Below, piece by piece: positions 1-8,727 of a stretch of DNA of 58,596 bases. The translations under genes were made by a program, and so were the position numbers. The number at the start of each line of letters is the position of its first letter. Positions within the stretch are counted from its first letter, which is position 1. The stretch comes from Clostridia bacterium (lineage in GTDB: Bacteria > Bacillota > Clostridia > Oscillospirales > Acutalibacteraceae), in the NCBI GenBank assembly GCA_017410585.1, contig JAFQQM010000018.1:1-58596 (forward strand), read 5' to 3'. The notes under the pieces are model-generated. The model searched no databases. It was not told the origin of the DNA and saw only the letters and a program-made list of their open reading frames with translations.

Positions 1-36
1 AAAGAAACGACACGCTTTTGCGTGTCGTTTCTTTTT
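1..36. terminator. Terminator hairpin of a gene left of the window
   Basis: A 15-bp perfect stem (AAAGAAACGACACGC pairing with its complement) closes on a TTTT loop and runs into a T-tract. No gene inside the window reads into it from the left, so it probably ends an operon lying outside. The A/T-flanked design could work on both strands. Confidence 0.8.
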
Positions 37-79
37 AATTAAATCCGTCCTAACGGACGGGATAAATCCATCTTCAACA

Positions 80-110
80 AATCGCCCCGTCAGTTGACGG
101 GGCGATTTTG
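80..110. terminator. Second strong hairpin, probable terminator
   Basis: AATCGCCCCGTCA pairs perfectly with TGACGGGGCGATT over a 2-nt loop and is followed by TTGG. It lies 45 bp after the first terminator, either as a back-up or as the end of a gene reading in from the left. Confidence 0.65.
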
Positions 111-118
111 GCATATAC

Positions 119-147
119 TTGATTTTCTTGCATAAGTATGTTATACT
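119..147 (+). promoter_or_regulatory. Promoter of the mgtC-like gene
   Basis: TTGATT (119-124) and TATACT (142-147) are separated by exactly 17 bp, which fits a sigma-A promoter, and lie 40 bp ahead of the gene. An ATACTT/AAGTAT dyad (115-120, 134-139) overlaps the spacer and could be an operator. Confidence 0.65.
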
Positions 148-186
148 GTTGTCTACCAAATTCCGACACGATTCGAAGGGAGGTTG

Positions 187-840
187 ATGTGGTTGGAATG
201 GTTACCCGATAATTGGTGGGAGATCTTGATTCGGCTGGGGTTGGCGCTGGTACTCAGCGGCTTCATCGGTGCGGAACGCGCACACACCAATCACGATGCC
301 GGTCTTCGGACGCATATTTTAGTCTGTCTGGGCGCAACCGGCATTATGATCATGAGTGAAGCGTTACACGTTCAGTTTAACGCCGACGTAGCCCGTATCG
401 GCGCACAGGTCGTCAGCGGCATCGGTTTCCTTGGTGCCGGCTGTATCCTCATCGGCGGCAACCGCATCCGCGGTCTGACCACCGCGGCAGGGCTTTGGGC
501 CACCGCCTGTATCGGTCTCTGTCTGGGCATCGGCTACTACTTTGTGGCGATCGCCATGGCGCTTATCATCGTGTTGGCCATGATCGTACTGCATCCGCTG
601 AGCATTAAGTTCCAGCAGAAGAGTACCGCCGGCACGCATATCCTCAAGATCGGCTTTACCAATCGTGAAGCCATGCAGGATATCCTTGGCGGGATGGGCA
701 ATTACACCATTGCCAAGATCACTTACGAGAATGATCTCTGCACCGTCAAGTTGGTGGATTGCACCAAAGAAGACTTGGACGATGCGCTGGCCAAGATCGC
801 CGGTCACGAAAACATTCAAAGCGTAGAGATCGCGAAATGA
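187..840 (+). CDS. MgtC/SapB family inner membrane protein
   Basis: The 217-residue product has four or five hydrophobic segments in its first ~140 residues, including the family stretch GFIGAERAHTNHDAGLRTHI and GIGFLGAGCI, followed by a soluble C-terminal domain of ~75 residues with an ACT-like pattern. MgtC-type proteins sit in the cytoplasmic membrane and are tied to Mg2+ limitation and control of F-ATPase or ion homeostasis; many relatives have no tested role. The ATG at 187 is preferred to the TTG at 184 because the RBS GGGAGG ends at 183. It stands alone, with a promoter ahead of it and a terminator behind it. The family call is solid; the exact function is open. Confidence 0.88.
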   Translation: MWLEWLPDNWWEILIRLGLALVLSGFIGAERAHTNHDAGLRTHILVCLGATGIMIMSEALHVQFNADVARIGAQVVSGIGFLGAGCILIGGNRIRGLTTAAGLWATACIGLCLGIGYYFVAIAMALIIVLAMIVLHPLSIKFQQKSTAGTHILKIGFTNREAMQDILGGMGNYTIAKITYENDLCTVKLVDCTKEDLDDALAKIAGHENIQSVEIAK

Positions 841-848
841 CACCACAC

Positions 849-883
849 AAAAAGACACCTTGTTTTTTGCAAGGTGTCTTTTC
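849..883. terminator. Bidirectional terminator between mgtC-like gene and araC regulator
   Basis: AAAAGACACCTTG pairs with CAAGGTGTCTTTT over a T6-containing loop. T-tracts on both strands let it serve the two convergent genes, whose stop codons lie within 10 bp. Confidence 0.85.
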
Positions 884-1642
884 TTATGCGTTGCGATAAC
901 TGCGCGGTGAGCAACCGAAGCGGTGTTTGAAGGCTTTGGAAAAATGGCAGTAGTCGGCATAACCGACCGAGACCGCCGCGGTGGAAGGAGTCTCGCCCCG
1001 TCCGAGCAACTCGGCGGCTTTGTCCAGCCGAAGGGTGGTCAGGTAATCGACCGGTGACACACCGACTGTCCGTTTGAACAAGGTGGAAAAGTAACTGCGC
1101 TCCAAATTGAGTCGAGCGGCAACCGCCGCCACGTTGATGCCGTCGGTATATTCTGCGTGCATCAGCGACAAGGCTTTATCAATATGGCCGGCAGCGTGGT
1201 GGTCGGCTTCTTGCAAAAAGGCAACGAGTTCCCATATCTTACTGCGCAGGAAGGCGTATTTCCCGTTTTCCATCTCACGGCAACGGCACATATCCTCAAA
1301 GACCGGACCGATACCGGCACAGCGGATGATCGGCGGAGCCAGCAGGGATTTGCACTGACCGGAAGCGGTAAAGCCGATCCAGATATACTCCCACGGATCT
1401 TCGGTGTCCGCCTCGTAGTAAGTCTCCACAAAGGGCGGGATGGAAAAGATCTCCCCCGCTTTGACGGCATAGGTCACGCCGTCACGGCGAAAACGTCCCT
1501 TCCCACGGACGATATAATGCAATAACCAATGGGTGCGTACCGCCGGACCGAAGCCTTTGGATGGCGCACATTCTTCCCGACCAAAGGTCACGGGGTCGAC
1601 GTCCTCTTCGCTTCGTTTGACGATGATCTCGGTAAAATCCAC
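884..1642 (-). CDS. AraC family transcriptional regulator (MelR-like position)
   Basis: The 252-residue protein has an N-terminal cupin sugar-binding/dimerisation part (about residues 30-130) and a C-terminal pair of AraC helix-turn-helix motifs (about 155-252), ending in the signature VGYADYCHFSKAFKHRFGCS. It starts with GTG behind the RBS TAAAGGAGGG. It is divergent from a GH4 alpha-galactosidase gene across a 116-bp shared promoter region, so the natural inference is a sugar-sensing activator of that gene, like MelR or RafR. The effector is inferred only from the neighbour. Confidence 0.9.
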   Translation of the reverse strand: MDFTEIIVKRSEEDVDPVTFGREECAPSKGFGPAVRTHWLLHYIVRGKGRFRRDGVTYAVKAGEIFSIPPFVETYYEADTEDPWEYIWIGFTASGQCKSLLAPPIIRCAGIGPVFEDMCRCREMENGKYAFLRSKIWELVAFLQEADHHAAGHIDKALSLMHAEYTDGINVAAVAARLNLERSYFSTLFKRTVGVSPVDYLTTLRLDKAAELLGRGETPSTAAVSVGYADYCHFSKAFKHRFGCSPRSYRNA

Positions 1643-1667
1643 GTTCTCTCCCCTCCTTTATAAACAA

Positions 1668-1728
1668 CATTATAACAAGTTTACCACACAAAAATCAATA
1701 TATTTTTCATAAAATCATTGTTATAATG
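1668..1728. promoter_or_regulatory. Divergent araC/melA promoters in an inverted repeat
   Basis: Both -10 boxes are perfect TATAAT: minus strand 1674-1669 for the regulator and plus strand 1722-1727 for the glycosidase. They lie inside a perfect 11-bp inverted repeat (CATTATAACAA at 1668-1678, TTGTTATAATG at 1718-1728). Neither promoter has a good -35 box in the shared 39-bp AT-rich spacer, which fits dependence on an activator bound there. Confidence 0.7.
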
Positions 1729-1758
1729 AAACCACCAAATCACAAGGAGTGACCGGAA

Positions 1759-3075
1759 ATGAAAATCACTTTTATGGGTGCGGGCAGCACCATCTTTGCG
1801 CGCAACGTTATCGGCGACTCTCTCTGCAGCGAAGCACTGCGCGATAGCGAGTTTGCACTGTACGATATCGACGGTGATCGGTTGGAAGAAAGCCGTATCA
1901 TTCTGGAAGCCATCCGTGCAGCCAAAGGCGGTTATGGAAAGATCAGTTGCTACTGCGGTGTAGAAAACCGCAAAGAGGCACTGCGTGGTGCCAATTTCGT
2001 GGTAAACGCCATTCAGGTCGGCGGGTACGAACCGTGTACGGTCATTGATTTTGAGATCCCGAAGAAATACGGTCTGCGCCAGACGATTGCCGACACGCTC
2101 GGTATCGGCGGTATTATGCGCGGTCTGCGTACGATTCCGGTAATGGACGCTTTCGCTGCCGATATGCGGGAAGTCTGCCCCGATGCGTTGATGCTCAACT
2201 ACACGAATCCGATGGCGATCTTGAGCGGTTATATGCAACGGTATACCGGCATTCAGACGGTCGGTCTGTGCCACAGCGTACAGGTCTGTTCCGAAATCCT
2301 GCTTCAACAGTTGGGTATGCAGGATAAACTGGATGGACGTAGGGAACTGATCGCCGGTATCAACCACATGGCATGGTTGCTGGAGATCCGCGACAAAAAC
2401 GGCAACGATCTCTACCCCGAGATCAAGCAACGGATCGACGCCTGCTTGGCTGATCCCGACTTCAAAGACAAGGTGCGCTTTGAGTACATTAAGCATTTCG
2501 GCTATTATTGCACCGAGTCGAGCGAACACAACGCGGAATATAATATGTTTTATATTAAAAGCAAGTATCCAGAACTCATCGAAAAGTACAACGTTCCGCT
2601 GGATGAGTATCCCCGCCGTTGCATCAACCAGATCAACTCTTGGAAGGAAGAATACCAGCAGATGCTGAAAGACGGTGTCAAAGAGCATCAGCGGTCGTTT
2701 GAGTATGCCTCCTATATTATGGAAGCGGTCGTGACCAACAAACCGTACAAGATCGGCGGCAACGTCCTCAACAACGGTCTCATCACCAACCTGCCCGCCG
2801 AGGCGTGCGTCGAGGTGCCGTGCCTGATCGACGGCAGAGGCGTGCATCCCTGCCACGTAGGTGCTCTGCCCGTACAGTGTGCGGCGATGAATATGACCAA
2901 CATCAACGTGCAGTTGCTGACCATCGAGGCGGCACGGACGCTGAAGAAAGAACACATTTATCAAGCGGCGATGCTCGATCCGCATACCGGCAGTGAGTTG
3001 GATATCGACACCATCAAAAAGATGGTGGACGAACTCATCGAAGCACACGGCGATTATCTCCCAAAATACCATTAA
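1759..3075 (+). CDS. melA: Glycoside hydrolase family 4 alpha-galactosidase (MelA type)
   Basis: The 438-residue enzyme has the GH4 layout: an N-terminal Rossmann motif GAGSTIFA (7-14) for NAD+, NYTNPM (147-152), CHSVQ (171-175) and GINHMAW (200-206). The Cys and His of the last two bind the catalytic Mn2+. GH4 enzymes cleave glycosides in the cytoplasm by an oxidation-elimination route. The CHSV form of the metal motif is the one seen in melibiases rather than in 6-phospho-beta- or maltosidases, so unphosphorylated alpha-galactosides are the likely substrate. RBS AAGGAGTG. No transporter is next to it, so uptake must be encoded elsewhere. Control by the divergent AraC protein is inferred from position. 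Confidence 0.85.
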   Translation: MKITFMGAGSTIFARNVIGDSLCSEALRDSEFALYDIDGDRLEESRIILEAIRAAKGGYGKISCYCGVENRKEALRGANFVVNAIQVGGYEPCTVIDFEIPKKYGLRQTIADTLGIGGIMRGLRTIPVMDAFAADMREVCPDALMLNYTNPMAILSGYMQRYTGIQTVGLCHSVQVCSEILLQQLGMQDKLDGRRELIAGINHMAWLLEIRDKNGNDLYPEIKQRIDACLADPDFKDKVRFEYIKHFGYYCTESSEHNAEYNMFYIKSKYPELIEKYNVPLDEYPRRCINQINSWKEEYQQMLKDGVKEHQRSFEYASYIMEAVVTNKPYKIGGNVLNNGLITNLPAEACVEVPCLIDGRGVHPCHVGALPVQCAAMNMTNINVQLLTIEAARTLKKEHIYQAAMLDPHTGSELDIDTIKKMVDELIEAHGDYLPKYH

Positions 3076-3086
3076 GCAAAACAAAA

Positions 3087-3123
3087 AAAGTCCCCGTTTG
3101 GCGTTGCCAAACGGGGACTTTTG
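3087..3123. terminator. Bidirectional terminator between melA and ilvE
   Basis: AAAGTCCCCGTTTGGC pairs with GCCAAACGGGGACTTT over a 3-nt loop, with A- and T-runs on either side. It separates two convergent genes. Confidence 0.9.
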
Positions 3124-3124
3124 A

Positions 3125-4153
3125 TTACACGTTGATCTCGTGGATCCAGCCTTCCGGCGCCTCGAGACGACCCATCTGGATACCGGTGAGGGTATCGTAC
3201 AGTTTCTGGATGGTCGGGCCCATCTGCGTCATACCGGACGGGAAGCAGATTTCGCCTCCCTTGTAAACGATCTTGCCGACCGGCGAGATGACGGCGGCCG
3301 TGCCGCAGAGACCGCACTCGGCGAAATCCTTTACTTCTTCAAACAGCACCTCGCGCTGTTCCGCTTTCATACCAAGCACTTTTTCAGCAACGATCATCAG
3401 CGAACGGCGGGTGATGGACGGCAAAATGCTATCCGACTGCGGGGTAACGACGGTACCGTCCTTGGTTACAAACAGGAAGTTGGCACCGCCGGTCTCCTCT
3501 ACCTTGGTACGGGTGGCCGGATCGAGATACATATTCTCGTCAAAGCCGTTGCGATGGGCTTCCATTACCGGATGCAGGCTCATCGCGTAGTTGAGACCCG
3601 CTTTGATATTGCCGGTGCCATGCGGAGCGGCGCGGTCAAAATCACTGACCGTCAGCGTCAACGGTTTGACGCCACCTTTAAAGTACGGACCGACCGGCGT
3701 GCAGAAAATGCGGAACTGATACTCGGTAGCCGGCTTAACACCGATGACCGGATTGATACCGAACATAAACGGGCGGATGTACAGCGTCGCTCCCGAACCG
3801 TACGGGGGCACCCATTCGGCGTTGGCGGCAACCACCTTTTCCACCGCCTCGATAAACTTATCTTCCGGAAACACCGGCATTTCCAGACGCTTGCAGGAAT
3901 CCGACATACGGGCGGCGTTGAGATCGGGGCGGAAGGTCACGATGCGACCGTCTTCGGTGGTGTAGGCTTTCAGACCCTCAAAGCAGGTTTGCGCGTACTG
4001 CAACACACCCGCGCATTCGCTCATCGTAATGGTGGCATCCTGCGTCAGTTCGCCGTCATCCCATTTGCCGTCGCGGTAGTTGGCAACAAAGCGCCATTCC
4101 GTCGGCATATAGCCAAAGCCGAGATTGGCCCAATCCACATTTTTCTTTTCCAT
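3125..4153 (-). CDS. ilvE: Branched-chain amino acid aminotransferase
   Basis: The 342-residue fold-type IV PLP enzyme transfers the amino group between leucine, isoleucine or valine and 2-oxoglutarate in the cytoplasm. The PLP lysine is K184 in GTGNIKAGLNYA. The BCAT features ECAGVLQYAQTCFEGLKAY and EETGGANFLFV are intact and the length is normal for the larger class of BCATs. The start was moved 30 bp inside the longest open frame because the ATG at 4153 has the RBS GGAAAGGAAG at the right distance. It has its own promoter with a palindromic operator. In an amino-acid fermenter it can work in synthesis or in degradation. Confidence 0.93.
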   Translation of the reverse strand: MEKKNVDWANLGFGYMPTEWRFVANYRDGKWDDGELTQDATITMSECAGVLQYAQTCFEGLKAYTTEDGRIVTFRPDLNAARMSDSCKRLEMPVFPEDKFIEAVEKVVAANAEWVPPYGSGATLYIRPFMFGINPVIGVKPATEYQFRIFCTPVGPYFKGGVKPLTLTVSDFDRAAPHGTGNIKAGLNYAMSLHPVMEAHRNGFDENMYLDPATRTKVEETGGANFLFVTKDGTVVTPQSDSILPSITRRSLMIVAEKVLGMKAEQREVLFEEVKDFAECGLCGTAAVISPVGKIVYKGGEICFPSGMTQMGPTIQKLYDTLTGIQMGRLEAPEGWIHEINV

Positions 4154-4186
4154 AAGAATGCTTCCTTTCCTAACTGAATACACAAT

Positions 4187-4215
4187 AGTTTAGCACCGAT
4201 CGGCGGTGCTGTCAA
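4187..4215 (-). promoter_or_regulatory. ilvE promoter with palindromic operator in the spacer
   Basis: On the minus strand TTGACA (4215-4210), a 17-bp spacer and TAAACT (4192-4187) give a near-consensus promoter 34 bp ahead of ilvE. The spacer is almost entirely a dyad, AGCACCGATCGGCGGTGCT (4192-4210), with 7-bp arms and a 5-bp centre. A protein bound here would block RNA polymerase, so repression is the simple reading. Confidence 0.75.
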
Positions 4216-4219
4216 CCCA

Positions 4220-4909
4220 TTATTTCATCGCTTCATACGCGATTTTTGCCGCTTCCAAATCCATATTGCATCCGAGTTTGTAGCACGGCACCGTGCAAAG
4301 CAAGCGGTCAAGCGAGGCAAGCAACCGCATCGCGGCGTCGGCCTCCATCGGCATTGCCAACTGGCCAAACAACAGCGGCAGTGCATCGCCATCTGAAAGA
4401 CGTTTTATACGGTTATGCTCACTGCGTTCTAAAAAGCACAAGCCTTTCAGCGGAGCGCTGGTGTTGGTGTGCCAACCCTCCTTGCCGCTCCACGGCGTAC
4501 CGTAGACGCGAACCTCGCCGTTGACGGTGCGAAGCAACGGCTTATCCCCGTTGATGACGCGGCAACGGTCACCAAGCAGTTTCCCCCACAATTTGATGTG
4601 GGTAGTCTTGCCGGTGCCGCTGTCCGCCGAGAAGGCGAACGCCTCGCCGTCTACTTCCAATACGGCCGCATGCAACAAAAATCCATCGTAGTCGATGATG
4701 GCGTTGCTGATCTTGCGGTAGAGTGCCACACTCTCAAGATAACCGGCCGGAAAATGCCGTTCATCGTCTTCGGCGGCGATCTCCTCTTCGGTAGCCGAAA
4801 AGAAAAGTTGCGGTTGCTTGTCGGTCAGGTAATCACGGCAAAGTCGCTCGGTATAGGGATAACGATTATCAATTTGCATCACGATATCTGCCAGTTCAAT
4901 ACAAATCAT
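4220..4909 (-). CDS. HprK-like P-loop kinase domain protein
   Basis: The 229-residue protein carries a Walker A motif SADSGTGKTTH (94-104) followed by LWGKLL and INGDKPLL, the arrangement of the HPr kinase / PEP carboxykinase-like P-loop fold. It lacks the HPr-binding N-terminal domain of true HprK. Proteins of this type often accompany PqqD-like or peptide-modification genes, but none is seen here. It overlaps the end of addB by 4 bp (ATGA) and its RBS AGGAGGGGG lies inside addB, so the two are co-translated. It is the last gene of the long minus-strand operon. The substrate is unknown; protein or small-molecule phosphorylation is only inferred from the fold. Confidence 0.7.
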   Translation of the reverse strand: MICIELADIVMQIDNRYPYTERLCRDYLTDKQPQLFFSATEEEIAAEDDERHFPAGYLESVALYRKISNAIIDYDGFLLHAAVLEVDGEAFAFSADSGTGKTTHIKLWGKLLGDRCRVINGDKPLLRTVNGEVRVYGTPWSGKEGWHTNTSAPLKGLCFLERSEHNRIKRLSDGDALPLLFGQLAMPMEADAAMRLLASLDRLLCTVPCYKLGCNMDLEAAKIAYEAMK

Positions 4910-7900
4910 ACCATCGCCCCCTCCTGCTGTTCCTCGGCGTCTAACAACGCGAAGACCTTTTCGTTATTCAGCGCCTCCACGCCGTTGCGCTCATCCTCCT
5001 CCTGCAGGCCGCAGACCGAACGGTAATCGCAATACTGGCAGGCGCTGGTCTGTTTGCATTCGTACGGTTTCGCCTGCACGTCACCGCCTTGCAACATCTC
5101 TGCCATCTGTCGCAGTAATTTTTCTCCGCGGCGGCGAAGTTGGCCAAACTGTGCCAGCGAAGCCAAATTGGTACGGCTGACGCCGCCGGATTTGGTCATG
5201 TGGATGGGAATGAAGATCCCTTCCAGCGGATCTTCCATCGCCCGTAGCACGTCCTCGGTATCCAGCAACAGACCGGACATTTGCATCTGCTTGGTCTGCT
5301 TGCGTTCCGTGTCCTTGGCGGTGCCGTCGACGATCGGCAACTTAGCGGGCAAGTACAGCACACCGGCCGGTGTGATCGGACCGCCGAAATGCTTTTCGCC
5401 GTTTTGCTGTAACGCAAACATATATAACAGCATCTGCATATCCAGACCGTGAATGACGTCGTTTAAAGAGAAGGATTTATCGTAGGTCTTGTAATCGATG
5501 ACACGCAAATAGATCTGCTCACCGGCACGGTACATATCCACGCGGTCGATCTTACCGATCATTCGCACCGAAGTACCGTTGGAAAGTTGCACCGTCATCG
5601 GCGGGATCGCCGGTTTGCCATCCGGCTGTGGGTCGTTGATCTCCAACTCGTACGCACACGGCACAAAGCGGCTCTGTCGCAGTTCGCGGACACATTGCCA
5701 CAGCATCAAACCGGAGAGACGTTCCACGCGAGAAAGCAGATAACGGAAGCGATCGTCTTTCCCGTCATAACCGCCCAACGATTCTTCGACATAGCGATCC
5801 AACGTTTCGGCGGCATCGCGCAAGACGTCTTCTTTACGGACGTTAGCAAACCCTTGCTCGACGTAGCGCGGGATGCAACGTTCCATAATATAGTGAGAGG
5901 CATTACCGAAATTGACGCCATCCATCTCTGCCTTGCGGCGTTTGCGGATCTTTAAACCGCGCTCACAGAAATAACGGAAGCGGCATTTAAAGAAGGTCTC
6001 CACCGATGACGGCGAAAGATACTGCAATCCCGTAAACAGGCGTTTAGCGATGGCGGCATCCTCAAACTGCTGACTGGTCGGGCGGGAAGCATTCTCCATC
6101 ATAGCGGCGCGTTTTGCCGTTTCCGGAAAAGTAGCGCACGCCTGATGCAGGCTGGCGGAAAGCGTATTGCTTTGTTGCCAGTTTTCTGCCAACGCATACA
6201 GCAGTTCCTCGGCGGTCTCGGCGTCCTCGGCACGCGCCGTTTGCACCGGCAGTTTCGGCAACAAACGACGCATCTCCGATACCAGAGAGGACGGCTCGTT
6301 TTCGTCGCCGTCTTCGGTCTTGGTCAGATAACTGACATACAACGCCTGAGAAGGCGCGGAGATTGCATTATAAACAAAGGTACGTTCCTCTAACAAGCGA
6401 TGAGAATCCACGTCGGTCAACGGCAACTGACAGTCGTTGACCAAATACCGGCGTTCGCTGTCGCTGAGAAGACCACCGCATTCGGTGGCGGCCGGAAAAA
6501 CGCCGGCATTGGCACCAAGGATGAGCACCAGTTCGGGTCCGGAATAGCGGACACGATCCGCCTGTGTGACGGTCACGGCATCAACCGCTGACGGGATACT
6601 CCCCATATCCGTGATATCAGCCGCCAGCGTAAACAGCGCCAACAGATCGGAGGGGGTCTGGGTCTCTTCGCCGCCGGCCGAAGCAAACTGATCCAACGTC
6701 TGCATCAGCAGATCCCATGCACGAGAGGCGCGGTCGGCCAGATCGTATTCATTTTCGGCAGTCAGACGGCGGACGCGCAGGCGCACTAAGCGGTCAACGC
6801 GGGCCGTTATTAAATAATCGTACAGCGCTTTGGCAAAAGCGGCGCCTGTGCAACCGTCGGCCAACGTGTCCGAAAGCCGTAACAGCGGCTTAACCAACCG
6901 TCGGCGCAATAAGTTGAGGTATTGCAGATTGCGTTGTGCGACTTCATCAAATTCCGCTTCAAAGCCAAACGGATTGGCGGTCCATTCGCGCTTCCAATCA
7001 GCGCCGCGAAGCCCCCAAATATACGCGTAGTTTTCAATTAACGAGATACTGTGTTGGGAAAATCCGAGCAGACCGGTCTTCATCAGCCGCAAAAGCGATT
7101 CGGTCTGCCAGTTGCCGGTAACACAACGAAGAGCCTCCACGGCAGTCACGGTCAGCGGATCGATACGGACCGAATCACGGCGGTCGATATCGTAGGGAAT
7201 CTCTGCCCGTTGCAACATCGGCTCCAACACACCGGCATACGTACCGAGATCACGCACCACCACGGTGGCATGGCGACCGCGTCCGCCTTCCCGCAGATAA
7301 CGCCGCAACCGCCGAATTGCCAAGCGACATTCCTCATACACGGTCGGGGCGGTCATCAGTTCCACCGGCAACTGCTCGTCCTCTAACGGTTCACCGATTG
7401 CGTACAAGCCGCTTTCCAGCGTAGACAACGCCGGCGTATTCGCATGGCGATAGTCGGTCGTCAGGCGAAGAGGTGAAGTGACCGGCACACCATTTTGGCG
7501 GGCACAGCGGTCGAGATACGCCGCGGTGGCGGCGGCATCGGCAAACACATCCGAACCGTCAGGATCACCAAACGGATCACAGCAAAGCGATACGGTGACG
7601 TCCGCCGCCATCGGCATCAATGCCTCCAACACCAGTTTTTGCTGGCCGGTGAAACTCTTAAACCCGTCGATAAAAATATGCGCACCGTGAAAAAAGCGGC
7701 TCTGCGGCAGATCCTCCGCCAGATGCAACAGGTCATCCATCGGGTCAAGATAGGACTGGGCGATCTGTGCTTGGTAACCGTTATCGATCAGCGAGAGATC
7801 GTACAGTTTGTTTTTTAAACCGCCGGATGGCAATTGCTCCGAAAGATCCGCCAGCCGATCAGCGCTGATAGCACAGCCGTGCAATTCCTCCAACAGCGCC

Positions 7901-8268
7901 AAGATCGAACTGAGGCGAGTGATATCCAAGCGCTTGGAACCGTAAATGCGCAAATTATCCGACAATTCGCGCAACGTTTTTGCCAACAGCACCACGCGGG
8001 TGCTCGACAGCATCGACGTGCCACTGCGCCCACCCACCTCACGGCGGACCATTTCCGCCATTCGCGTGAAACTGTAAACTTTGATATGCAAAGACGCTGC
8101 CGGCCCCAAACGGCGAAGCAACGCCCTTTCTGTCTCAAACGAGAATTGTTCGGGGACGAGCAAAATGCAGTTTCCCTCTGCTTCTTCCGAGGAAATACAG
8201 GCTTTGAGCCGTTTCCATATCTCTTCGGTCTTTCCGCTGCCGGAGCGCCCGAGTATCAACTGAAGCAT
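4906..8268 (-). CDS. addB: ATP-dependent helicase/nuclease subunit B AddB
   Basis: The 1120-residue protein starts with the AddB Walker A motif LILGRSGSGKT. It has inactivated helicase-like domains in the middle and a C-terminal RecB-type PD-(D/E)xK nuclease region (around LRVIDYKTYDKSF). Four cysteines that would hold the AddB 4Fe-4S cluster are present: one in FFKCRFRYFC and three in SACQYCDYRSVC near the C-terminus. With AddA it forms the double-strand-break resection enzyme that recognises Chi and loads RecA. The length matches Gram-positive AddB. addA, normally the next gene, is absent here; the HprK-like gene takes that place. Co-transcribed with ruvX and the pyr genes. Confidence 0.93.
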   Translation of the reverse strand: MLQLILGRSGSGKTEEIWKRLKACISSEEAEGNCILLVPEQFSFETERALLRRLGPAASLHIKVYSFTRMAEMVRREVGGRSGTSMLSSTRVVLLAKTLRELSDNLRIYGSKRLDITRLSSILALLEELHGCAISADRLADLSEQLPSGGLKNKLYDLSLIDNGYQAQIAQSYLDPMDDLLHLAEDLPQSRFFHGAHIFIDGFKSFTGQQKLVLEALMPMAADVTVSLCCDPFGDPDGSDVFADAAATAAYLDRCARQNGVPVTSPLRLTTDYRHANTPALSTLESGLYAIGEPLEDEQLPVELMTAPTVYEECRLAIRRLRRYLREGGRGRHATVVVRDLGTYAGVLEPMLQRAEIPYDIDRRDSVRIDPLTVTAVEALRCVTGNWQTESLLRLMKTGLLGFSQHSISLIENYAYIWGLRGADWKREWTANPFGFEAEFDEVAQRNLQYLNLLRRRLVKPLLRLSDTLADGCTGAAFAKALYDYLITARVDRLVRLRVRRLTAENEYDLADRASRAWDLLMQTLDQFASAGGEETQTPSDLLALFTLAADITDMGSIPSAVDAVTVTQADRVRYSGPELVLILGANAGVFPAATECGGLLSDSERRYLVNDCQLPLTDVDSHRLLEERTFVYNAISAPSQALYVSYLTKTEDGDENEPSSLVSEMRRLLPKLPVQTARAEDAETAEELLYALAENWQQSNTLSASLHQACATFPETAKRAAMMENASRPTSQQFEDAAIAKRLFTGLQYLSPSSVETFFKCRFRYFCERGLKIRKRRKAEMDGVNFGNASHYIMERCIPRYVEQGFANVRKEDVLRDAAETLDRYVEESLGGYDGKDDRFRYLLSRVERLSGLMLWQCVRELRQSRFVPCAYELEINDPQPDGKPAIPPMTVQLSNGTSVRMIGKIDRVDMYRAGEQIYLRVIDYKTYDKSFSLNDVIHGLDMQMLLYMFALQQNGEKHFGGPITPAGVLYLPAKLPIVDGTAKDTERKQTKQMQMSGLLLDTEDVLRAMEDPLEGIFIPIHMTKSGGVSRTNLASLAQFGQLRRRGEKLLRQMAEMLQGGDVQAKPYECKQTSACQYCDYRSVCGLQEEDERNGVEALNNEKVFALLDAEEQQEGAMV

Positions 8269-8303
8269 TTGTCTCTCCCCTTTCGTTGTAAAGTGATACC
8301 GCT

Positions 8304-8726
8304 TTACTGCTTATGTAAGCGGCGATATTCCAAATAATCTTGTAAGATTACCGTGGCGGCGACCGTATCGACCACCGCTTTGCGTTTCTTACCGCGCACG
8401 TCCGCCTCATTTAAATAGGAATGCGCTGTCACGGTGGTCATTCGTTCATCCCAAAGGGTCACCGGCAAGCCGGTGGCGATCTTCAAGTCTTCGGCAAACT
8501 GCGCGGCGCGCTGTGCGCTTTCGCCGCAACTGCCGTCCATATTTTTGGGGTGTCCCACCACAATCATTTCGGCTCGCTGCTCGGCGGCAACAGCCGCGAT
8601 CTTTTCGAGCAGACGGTCCAAACGGCGCTCATTGACCGTGCCGACCGGCGATGCCAAAAACTCGGTGGCGTCGGATATTGCCAGTCCGGTCCGCGCCAGA
8701 CCGAGATCAACCGCTAAAATCTTCAA
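8304..8726 (-). CDS. ruvX: Putative Holliday junction resolvase YqgF/RuvX
   Basis: The 140-residue RNase H-fold protein opens with the family motif ILAVDLGLARTGLAISD, where the Asp after LAV is a catalytic residue, and has the second acidic site in LWDERMTT and VDTVAATVIL. YqgF proteins act in pre-16S rRNA 5'-end maturation and have been proposed as crossover resolvases. One base separates it from pyrD upstream and 35 bp from addB downstream, inside the long operon. Confidence 0.9.
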   Translation of the reverse strand: MKILAVDLGLARTGLAISDATEFLASPVGTVNERRLDRLLEKIAAVAAEQRAEMIVVGHPKNMDGSCGESAQRAAQFAEDLKIATGLPVTLWDERMTTVTAHSYLNEADVRGKKRKAVVDTVAATVILQDYLEYRRLHKQ

Positions 8727-8727
8727 A

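Noticed and set aside
364..960. Minus-strand frame of 198 codons opposite the mgtC-like gene
   Set aside because: No RBS or recognised motif; the plus strand codes a complete membrane protein with its own promoter and terminator.
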